This document shows, one piece after another, positions 57,992 to 64,000 of a DNA stretch of 64,000 nt. The notes beneath the pieces were generated by a model. The model was given only the letters and a program-made list of their open reading frames with translations. It had not been told where the DNA came from and searched no databases. Each line of letters begins with the position of its first letter. Position 1 is the stretch's first letter. Made by a program: the position numbers and the translations under genes. The DNA is taken from assembly GCF_030817415.1 (NCBI RefSeq), contig NZ_JAUSZI010000002.1, forward strand, positions 8,308,001 to 8,372,000, read 5' to 3'. The DNA comes from Streptomyces umbrinus. GTDB taxonomy: Bacteria > Actinomycetota > Actinomycetes > Streptomycetales > Streptomycetaceae.

Positions 57992-60900
57992 ATGATGGCG
58001 CCGGGGCGCAGGAGCAGCACCTTCTCGCGGCTGCTGCGGCACGGTTTCACCGATCCGTCCGCCGCGGAACGGCTCATGGAGAGCGCGGAACTCGCGCCGA
58101 TACGGAACGATCCGGTGCTGCTCGACGCGCTCGGAGCCACCGCCGATCCGGACCTGGCACTGCTCGGGCTCGTACGGCTCGTCGAGGCGCAGGACGGGCG
58201 CACGGCCCGGCGCGAGCTGCTCGACACGCTGATCGCGGCCAAGCCGCTGCGCGACCGGCTGCTCGGGGTGCTCGGCGCGTCCGCCGCGCTCGGCGACCAC
58301 CTCGCGCGGCATCCGCTCGACTGGCAGGCCCTCGTGATGTACGAGCCACAGGACCTGCACCCGGGCACCGCGGAGTTCGAACGCGGGCTCGCCGACGCCT
58401 CCGACCCCGTGACACTGCGGATCGCCTACCGGCGGTGCCTGCTGTCCATCGCCGCGCGCGACGTGTGCGGGACGACCGACGTCGCGCAGACCGCCGCCGA
58501 GCTGGCCGATCTCGCGACCGCCACCCTGCGGGCCGCGCTCTCCATCGCCCGGGCGGCCGCGCCCGAGGACGCCGCGATGTGCCGGCTCGCGGTGATCGCG
58601 ATGGGCAAGTGCGGGGGACACGAGCTCAATTACGTCTCCGACGTCGATGTCATCTTCGTCGGGGAGGCCGTCGACGGAGCCGACGAGGGGAAGGCCCTGC
58701 GGGCCGCCACCCGGCTTGCCTCGCATCTGATGCGGGTCTGTTCCGAGACCACGGTGGAGGGGTCGATCTGGCCCGTCGACGCCAATCTTCGGCCCGAGGG
58801 GCGCAATGGGCCGCTTGTTCGGACCCTCAGCAGCCATCTCGCCTATTACCAGCGGTGGGCCAAGACCTGGGAGTTCCAGGCCCTGTTGAAGGCCCGGCCC
58901 GTTGCCGGGGATGTCGAACTGGGCGAGTCGTACGTCGCCACGCTCGCGCCGCTCGTCTGGCAGGCCGCCGAGCGGGACAACTTCGTCCCCGACGTGCAGA
59001 AGATGCGTCGGCGGGTGGTCGAGAACATCCCTGTCGCCGAGATCGGGCGCGAGCTGAAGCTCGGTCCCGGCGGTCTGCGGGACGTCGAATTCGCCGTGCA
59101 GCTGCTGCAGTTGGTGCACGGGCGGGCCGACACGTCGTTGCGCAGCGGGACGACGCTGGACGCGTTGAAGGCGCTGGCCGCGGGCGGATACGTGGGGCGT
59201 GTCGACGCCGTGCTGCTGGAGGACGCCTACCGGTTCCTGCGTTCCATGGAGCACCGCATACAGCTCTTTCGGCTGCGGCGTACGCATCTGGTGCCCGAGG
59301 AGGACGCCGATCTGCGGCGTATCGGGCGGTCGTTGGGGCTGCGCACCGACCCCATCGCCGAGCTGAACCGGGAGTGGAAGCGGCACGCCTCCGTGGTGCG
59401 GCGGCTGCACGAGAAGCTCTTCTACCGGCCGTTGCTCGACGCCGTCGCCCAACTCGCGCCCGGCGAGAGCCGGTTGAGTACGAACGCGGCCCGGGAACGG
59501 CTGGTCGCGTTGGGGTACGCCGATCCTGCCGCCGCGTTGCGGCATCTGGAGGCGCTCGCCTCCGGGGTCTCCCGGAAGGCCGCCATCCAACGGACCCTGC
59601 TGCCTGTTCTGTTGGGGTGGTTCGCGGATTCCGCCGACCCCGACGCCGGGTTGTTCAACTTCCGCAAGGTGTCCGACGCGTTGGGCAGGACCCCTTGGTA
59701 TCTGCGGCTGTTGAGGGACGAAGGGGCCGCTGCCGAGAACCTCGCCCGGGTGCTGTCCGCCGGGCGGCTGGCGCCCGACCTGCTGATGCGGGCGCCCGAG
59801 GCCGTGGCACTGCTCGGCGACGGGGACGGCGGCGGGCTCGAACCCCGCAGCCAGGCCCATCTGGAACAGGAGATCCTCGCGGCCGTCGGGCGCGCCAGTG
59901 GCGGCGAGGCCGCGGTCACCGCCGCGCGTGGCGTGCGGCGCCGGGAGTTGTTCCGTACGGCCGCCATCGACATCGTGAACTCCTACGGGACCGAGGAGAC
60001 GCCGGCCAACGCCGACCAGGGTGCGCTGGTGGATCTGGTCGGCGGGGCCGTCTCGGATCTGACGGCGGCGACACTCGCGGGCACGTTGCGGGCCGTGGTA
60101 CGGGACGGGTGGGGGGACACTCTGCCCACCCGGTTCGCGGTCATCGGGATGGGGCGCTTCGGGGGGCACGAGCTGGGCTACGGGTCCGACGCTGATGTTC
60201 TGTTCGTGCACGAGCCCCGGGAAGGGGCCGATGAGCAGGAGGCCTCTCGGGCCGCGAACTCCGTGGTCTCCGAGATGCGGCGGCTGTTGCAGGTGTCCAG
60301 TGCCGATCCGCCGTTGTTGATCGACGCGGATCTGCGGCCCGAGGGGAAGTCCGGGCCGCTGGTGCGGACGCTGAAGTCGTACGAGGCGTACTACCGGCGG
60401 TGGTCTCTCGTGTGGGAGGCCCATGCGTTGCTGCGGGCCGAAGTTGTCGCCGGGGACGAGGAGTTGGGGCAGAGGTTCATCGAGCTGGTTGATCCGTTGC
60501 GGTATCCGGCGGAGGGGCTTGGCGAGGATGCCGTGCGGGAGATCCGGCGGTTGAAGGCCCGGATGGAGTCCGAGCGGATGCCTCGCGGGGCGGACCCGAC
60601 GTTGCACACCAAGCTGGGGCGGGGTGGGCTGTCCGATGTGGAGTGGACCGTTCAGTTGCTTCAGTTGCGGCACGGGTGGGCGGAGCCCGGGCTGCGGACC
60701 ACTCGTACGCGGGAGGCTCTCGCGGCGGCCTGTGCCGCGGAGCTGATCTCTGGTGAGGATGCATCGACGCTGGACGAGGCGTGGGTTCTGGCTACGCGGG
60801 TGCGCAATGCCGTGATGCTGGTGCGGGGGCGGGCGGGGGATACGTTCCCTTCGGACGGGCGTGAACTTGCTGCCGTGGGGCGGTACTTGGGGTATGGGCC

Positions 60901-60997
60901 GGGGCATGTGGGGGACATGCTCGATGACTATCGGCGTACCACTCGGCGGGCTCGGGCCGTTGTCGAGGAGTTGTTCTATGGGGCCGCTGAACGGTAG
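57992..60997 (+). CDS. glnE: bifunctional glutamine synthetase adenylyltransferase/deadenylase
   Basis: 1001 residues, full length. Two nucleotidyltransferase domains carry the signature GxxELxxxSDxD: GHELNYVSDVDVIFV (about 209-223, adenylyl-removing half) and GHELGYGSDADVLFVHE (about 723-739, adenylylating half), each followed by a helical GlnD/PII-linked region (GGLRDVEFAVQLLQL, GGLSDVEWTVQLLQL). It switches GlnA1 off and on by AMP at a Tyr. ACAGGAGG precedes ATG 57992. Its classical target glnA1 is not in the window; the nearby GlnA2-type lacks the tyrosine. Confidence 0.95.
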   Translation: MMAPGRRSSTFSRLLRHGFTDPSAAERLMESAELAPIRNDPVLLDALGATADPDLALLGLVRLVEAQDGRTARRELLDTLIAAKPLRDRLLGVLGASAALGDHLARHPLDWQALVMYEPQDLHPGTAEFERGLADASDPVTLRIAYRRCLLSIAARDVCGTTDVAQTAAELADLATATLRAALSIARAAAPEDAAMCRLAVIAMGKCGGHELNYVSDVDVIFVGEAVDGADEGKALRAATRLASHLMRVCSETTVEGSIWPVDANLRPEGRNGPLVRTLSSHLAYYQRWAKTWEFQALLKARPVAGDVELGESYVATLAPLVWQAAERDNFVPDVQKMRRRVVENIPVAEIGRELKLGPGGLRDVEFAVQLLQLVHGRADTSLRSGTTLDALKALAAGGYVGRVDAVLLEDAYRFLRSMEHRIQLFRLRRTHLVPEEDADLRRIGRSLGLRTDPIAELNREWKRHASVVRRLHEKLFYRPLLDAVAQLAPGESRLSTNAARERLVALGYADPAAALRHLEALASGVSRKAAIQRTLLPVLLGWFADSADPDAGLFNFRKVSDALGRTPWYLRLLRDEGAAAENLARVLSAGRLAPDLLMRAPEAVALLGDGDGGGLEPRSQAHLEQEILAAVGRASGGEAAVTAARGVRRRELFRTAAIDIVNSYGTEETPANADQGALVDLVGGAVSDLTAATLAGTLRAVVRDGWGDTLPTRFAVIGMGRFGGHELGYGSDADVLFVHEPREGADEQEASRAANSVVSEMRRLLQVSSADPPLLIDADLRPEGKSGPLVRTLKSYEAYYRRWSLVWEAHALLRAEVVAGDEELGQRFIELVDPLRYPAEGLGEDAVREIRRLKARMESERMPRGADPTLHTKLGRGGLSDVEWTVQLLQLRHGWAEPGLRTTRTREALAAACAAELISGEDASTLDEAWVLATRVRNAVMLVRGRAGDTFPSDGRELAAVGRYLGYGPGHVGDMLDDYRRTTRRARAVVEELFYGAAER

Positions 60998-61041
60998 GGG
61001 GTCGGTGGTGGTTGTTCAGAGGGTGCGCGTTCGGGTGCGGG

Positions 61042-61080
61042 GCCGTGGGGGCTTGTCGCGCAGTTCCCCGCGCCCCTGGG
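61042..61080. repeat. dispersed intergenic repeat between glnE and the EamA gene
   Basis: GGGGGCTTGTCGCGCAGTTC then CCCGCGCCCCTGGGG between convergent genes. Confidence 0.8.
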
Positions 61081-61165
61081 GTGGTTTGGGCCGTCGCTGA
61101 TTCTGCGGGTTGTCGTCGGGCGCCTGCCCCTGGTGACGGGTCGGGGACGCGGCGGGGTATCCGTC

Positions 61166-62122
61166 CTAGGTCAGGCGCGATTGGGGGGCCTTCGAAAGGG
61201 AACCCGGCGCGGACGCGCCAGCCGCTGCGGGCGGACACCCCGCCGCGTCCCCTTCTGACGTCCTGCGGGTGCGGGTCATTGCCACACCGGTCAGGACTAT
61301 GGCCATGCCTGCCCAGATACGGGGGCCGGTGGACTCGTCGAGGACCAGGGCGCCCAGTGCTACGGAGACGACCGGGAGCAGGTAGCCGACCGTTGCCGCG
61401 CTGGTGGGGCCCTCGTCCGCGATGAGGCGGTAGTTGAGGTAGAAGGTGACGCCCGTGCCGAGGATGCCCAGGGCGGTGATCGCCAGGAGGCCCGTGGCGT
61501 CGGTGTGCAGGGGGCCGGAGGCGGGGACGGAGAGGGTCGTCCAGGCTGTGGCGGCCAGGAGCTGGGCCGCCGACATGGCGATCGGGGCGCCCCGGTCGGT
61601 GAGTTTGCGGGCCATGTACGCGAAGGCGATGGCGTAGCTCGCCGCGGCGGCCAGGAGGGACAGGGCGCCCCAGGTCAGCAGGCCGGCCGAGCGCTGCCAG
61701 GGGGCGAAGATCAGGAGTGTGCCCGCGAAGCCCAGGAACAGGCCGGTCAGGCGGATGCGGCCCAGTCCCCGGTCCGTGCCCAGCAGGATCCCGAGCAGCA
61801 GGGACCACAGGGGAGTTGTCGCGTTCAGTACGCCCGCGATGCCCGAGTCGACCGTCTGCTCGCCGATGCTGAAGAGGGCGAAGGGGATCGCGTTGCAGAA
61901 GAGGGCCGCGATGGCGAGGCGGGTCCAGGTTGCGCGGTCGCGGGGGAGGCGTTGCCCTGCCGAGCGGGCCAGGAGGAGGAGTACCGCCGTGCCCAGGGCG
62001 CAGCGGGTGATCGTGATCTGGGCGGGGGACAGGCCGTGGTTCAGGGCCAGTTTGATCCACAGGAAGCCCGAGCCCCAGAGGAGGGCCAGGGCGGCCATGC
62101 GGAGGGTCGATGTGAGCGGCAT
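61166..62122 (-). CDS. EamA/DMT-family metabolite exporter
   Basis: 318 residues, ten helices made of two EamA repeats (MAALALLWGSGFLWIKLALNHG ... GVLNATTPLWSLLLGILLG; LLAAAASYAIAFAYMARKLTDRGAP ... PVVSVALGALVLDE). Relatives export amino acids or nucleosides. ATG 62122 is the start of the first helix. Divergent from the LysR gene with 72 bases between starts, so LysR is its likely regulator. Confidence 0.9.
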   Translation of the reverse strand: MPLTSTLRMAALALLWGSGFLWIKLALNHGLSPAQITITRCALGTAVLLLLARSAGQRLPRDRATWTRLAIAALFCNAIPFALFSIGEQTVDSGIAGVLNATTPLWSLLLGILLGTDRGLGRIRLTGLFLGFAGTLLIFAPWQRSAGLLTWGALSLLAAAASYAIAFAYMARKLTDRGAPIAMSAAQLLAATAWTTLSVPASGPLHTDATGLLAITALGILGTGVTFYLNYRLIADEGPTSAATVGYLLPVVSVALGALVLDESTGPRIWAGMAIVLTGVAMTRTRRTSEGDAAGCPPAAAGASAPGSLSKAPQSRLT

Positions 62123-62170
62123 GCGTCCACGGTGAGGCAGAGGGTGGTGTAAGGACAAGTGAAGGATCTT

Positions 62171-62198
62171 GCATGCACTGTTAAGCTCTGCTGCATGC
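62171..62198. promoter_or_regulatory. inverted repeat over the LysR promoter
   Basis: GCATGCA (62171-62177) and TGCATGC (62192-62198) bracket TAAGCT (62182-62187), the leaderless -10 box 7 bases before ATG 62195. A plausible LysR autoregulatory site that also faces the divergent EamA gene. Confidence 0.55.
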
Positions 62199-63091
62199 TT
62201 GATGTGCGACGCATGCAGATGCTGCGGGCCGTGGTGACCAGTGGGTCCGTGACGGCCGCTGCCGCGCGGCTCGGCTATACGCCGTCCGCCGTCAGTCAGC
62301 AGATCGCCGTCCTGGAGAAGGAGGCTCGTACGCCTCTGCTCGAACGGGTCGGGCGCGGGGTGCGGCCCACCGCGGCGGGGCTGATGCTCACCGAGTACGC
62401 GGACGTCATCGGGCGGCAGGTCGCCGAGGCCGAGACCGCGCTGGTCGACTTGCTGGAGGGGCGTACGGGGCGGCTCGCCGTGCGGTACTTCGCCACGGCG
62501 GGGGCCGCGCTCGTGGCTCCGGCCGTGGCGAAGGTGCGGGCCGAACATCCCGGTGTGCAGGTCGAGTTGAAGCTCGTCGACTACGAGGACTCGCTGCCGG
62601 ACGTGAAGGAGGGGCGGGCGGATCTGGCGCTCGTGGTCCGGCCCTCGGAGGAAGCAGGGCCCGACGGTGTGCGGCTCGTCCGGCTGCTCGACGATCCCTA
62701 CCTCGCCGTGCTGCCCAAGGGGCATCCGCTGGCCGGGCGGCGGACCGTCTCGCTGGCCGACCTCGCCGAGGAGCCGTGGGTGGGGAGCGAGTGGCCCGGG
62801 CCGTGTCTTGATGCGCAGCTCCTGGCGTGCGAGGCCGCCGGGTTCCGGCCGAGGTTCGTGGTGGACAGCGGGGATTACGCGACCGCGCAGGGGTTCGTCG
62901 CGGCGGGGCTGGGTGTCAGTCTTGTGCCTCGGCTGGGGCTGGGGAGTCGGCATCCCGGTGTGGTGGTGCGGGAGGTTCGGGGGCCGGAGCCTGTGCGGTC
63001 GATTTTTGCCGTGGTGAGGGAGGGGGCGCCGCAGTCGCCGGCTTTGCGGAGTTTCCTGGGGGCGTTGCGGGATGCCGGTGGCGCGACCTGA
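62195..63091 (+). CDS. LysR-family transcriptional regulator
   Basis: 298 residues: N-terminal HTH (MQMLRAVVTSGSVTAAAARLGYTPSAVSQQIAVLEKE) and a substrate-binding domain in two lobes (LAVRYFATAGAALVAPAVAKV; FAVVREGAPQSPALRSF). ATG 62195 is leaderless. Divergent from the EamA exporter, the common regulator/exporter pairing. Effector unknown. Confidence 0.92.
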   Translation: MLDVRRMQMLRAVVTSGSVTAAAARLGYTPSAVSQQIAVLEKEARTPLLERVGRGVRPTAAGLMLTEYADVIGRQVAEAETALVDLLEGRTGRLAVRYFATAGAALVAPAVAKVRAEHPGVQVELKLVDYEDSLPDVKEGRADLALVVRPSEEAGPDGVRLVRLLDDPYLAVLPKGHPLAGRRTVSLADLAEEPWVGSEWPGPCLDAQLLACEAAGFRPRFVVDSGDYATAQGFVAAGLGVSLVPRLGLGSRHPGVVVREVRGPEPVRSIFAVVREGAPQSPALRSFLGALRDAGGAT

Positions 63092-63120
63092 AGCAGTTGG
63101 TTGGGCTGTGGCTGCGGGGC

Positions 63121-63160
63121 GGTGGGGGCTTGGCGCGCAGTTCCCCGCGCCCCTTCGGGG
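63121..63160. repeat. dispersed intergenic repeat between the LysR and PAP2 genes
   Basis: GGTGGGGGCTTGGCGCGCAG then TTCCCCGCGCCCCTTCGGGG between convergent genes; the CGCCCCTTCGGGGGCG part also forms a tight hairpin. Confidence 0.8.
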
Positions 63161-63227
63161 GCGCTGCCCAACCGCGGCGGACGCGCCCCGGACCGGCCTG
63201 TGCCGGACCGTTCGGGCCCCGGGGGCC

Positions 63228-64000
63228 CTACGCCTTCGTCGGCAGCAAGCGGCGTTTCGGTGGCGTCTCCGGGACCAGCCGCGGCAGCGCGTACGGCAGC
63301 GATCCGTACCAGAGCCTTGCCACTGTGTAGCCGAAGGCCAGGCAGATCATGCCGCCGACCGCGTCCAGCCAGAAGTGGTTGGCCGTGGCCACGATGACGA
63401 CCAGGGTCAGCGTGGGGTAGAGCAGGCCGAGGACGCGGACCCACGGCACCGAGGCCAGGGCGAAGATCGTGAGGCCGCACCAGAGGGACCAGCCGATGTG
63501 CATGGACGGCATCGCGGCGTACTGGTTCGACATGTTCTTCAGGTCGCCGGAGGCCATGGAGCCCCAGGTCTGGTGGACCACGACCGTGTCGATGAAGTCG
63601 TTGCCGTTCATCAGGCGGGGCGGGGCCAGCGGATACAGGTAGTAGCCGACCAGGGCCACACCGGTGGTGGCGAAGAGGACCATGCGTGTTGCCGCGTAAC
63701 GGCCCGGGTGGCTGCGGTAGAGCCACACCAGGACACCCAGCGTCACCACGAAGTGCAGCGTCGCGTAGTAGTAGTTCATGCCAACGATCAGCCAAGTCAC
63801 CGAGTTCACGCCGTGGTTGACGGCCTCCTCCACGGCGATGCCGAGGTGGTGCTCGACCTTCCAGATCCAGTCGGCGTTCTCCAGCGCCTTCGTCCGCTGC
63901 TCGGGGACCGCGTTGCGGATCAGTGAGTACGTCCAGTAACTCACCGCGATCAGCAGGATCTCGAACCAGAGCCGGGGGCGGCGAGGCGTACGCAAGCGGC
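63228..64000 (-). CDS. PAP2-family membrane phosphatase, 5' end at window edge
   Basis: At least 255 residues with six helices. PAP2/IPC-synthase-like motifs: YPLAPPRLMNGNDFIDTV, QYAAMPSMHIGWSLWCG (the PSMH motif with catalytic His) and ATANHFWLDAVGG (second His/Asp). It dephosphorylates lipid phosphates or transfers head groups at the outer membrane face. A TTG at 63995 could start it, but the frame stays open to the window end, so the true start may lie beyond. Confidence 0.88.
   Translation of the reverse strand, partial: RLRTPRRPRLWFEILLIAVSYWTYSLIRNAVPEQRTKALENADWIWKVEHHLGIAVEEAVNHGVNSVTWLIVGMNYYYATLHFVVTLGVLVWLYRSHPGRYAATRMVLFATTGVALVGYYLYPLAPPRLMNGNDFIDTVVVHQTWGSMASGDLKNMSNQYAAMPSMHIGWSLWCGLTIFALASVPWVRVLGLLYPTLTLVVIVATANHFWLDAVGGMICLAFGYTVARLWYGSLPYALPRLVPETPPKRRLLPTKA

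Noticed and set aside
57926..60907. Antisense frame of 993 codons opposite glnE
   Set aside because: Pro/Arg/Gln-rich, no recognisable fold, exactly shadows glnE codon periodicity.
1..64000. tRNA, rRNA, riboswitch, prophage or integrated plasmid
   Set aside because: I saw no tRNA T-loop pattern with cloverleaf, no rRNA, no recognisable riboswitch core, no integrase and no att-like duplication.

Overview
The window is 64 kb of very GC-rich DNA, with strong G/C bias at third codon positions, GTG starts, many leaderless promoters (TAnnnT 6-7 bases before ATG/GTG), Tat signals, LAxTG-type sorting and IdeR/DmdR-type iron boxes. All of this points to a Streptomyces chromosome, probably core rather than arm: panB, map, glnE, a type I glutamine synthetase, efeUOB and a heme-uptake cluster are present, and no intact transposon, prophage, tRNA, rRNA, CRISPR array or large biosynthetic cluster is visible.

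Layout. 0-16 kb holds single-gene housekeeping and accessory functions: a WYL regulator cut by the window edge, MazG-like, DoxX, aldo/keto reductase, SDR, Tat-exported PhoD phosphatase, Gfo/Idh oxidoreductase, Bcr/CflA efflux pump, serine hydrolase, Rsm22-like methyltransferase, dimethylargininase, TetR, glycerophosphodiesterase, primase/polymerase-domain protein and a lipoprotein. 16-28 kb is an iron and heme block. EfeO-EfeB-EfeU (minus strand) is followed by hmuT-hmuU-hmuV (minus, linked by two GTGA overlaps), which diverges from two HtaA-domain surface proteins (plus); a heme oxygenase follows. Three 19-bp iron boxes sit upstream of efeO, in the hmuT/htaA divergent region and upstream of hmuO, so the block probably forms one iron-starvation regulon: heme capture at the surface, import, ring opening to free Fe, plus elemental iron uptake. 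28-43 kb holds map, an MFS exporter, a sialidase, an F420 reductase, a site-2 protease, an AfsR-type regulator facing a DrrAB-type ABC exporter, panB, and an EmrB/QacA pump with its TetR gene and a palindromic operator. 43-51 kb has a membrane nuclease/phosphatase-fold protein, another MFS pump, a decayed nadE tail, a DUF998/hydrolase pair, a sedolisin protease and a DUF3105-DUF305 pair. 52-61 kb has a GlnA2-like glutamine synthetase and, about 4.5 kb further on, GlnE, with small genes, a possible 9-residue leader peptide and a decayed stretch between them. 61-64 kb ends with an EamA transporter divergent from a LysR regulator, and a PAP2 phosphatase running off the window.

Unusual structure. 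The least expected signal is a 19-bp-periodic repeat with palindromic core GAGCGGTGCTCTC. It forms about ten units between the serine hydrolase and Rsm22-like genes, ending in a perfect 17-bp hairpin, and it also appears with 19-20 bp spacing inside the coding sequences of the Gfo/Idh gene and the Rsm22-like gene, where it goes with atypical codons. Second is a dispersed repeat (core GCGCAGTTCCCCGCGCCCC), about a dozen copies, mostly between convergent genes; two copies flank the nadE remnant, whose break lies at repeat-like sequence.
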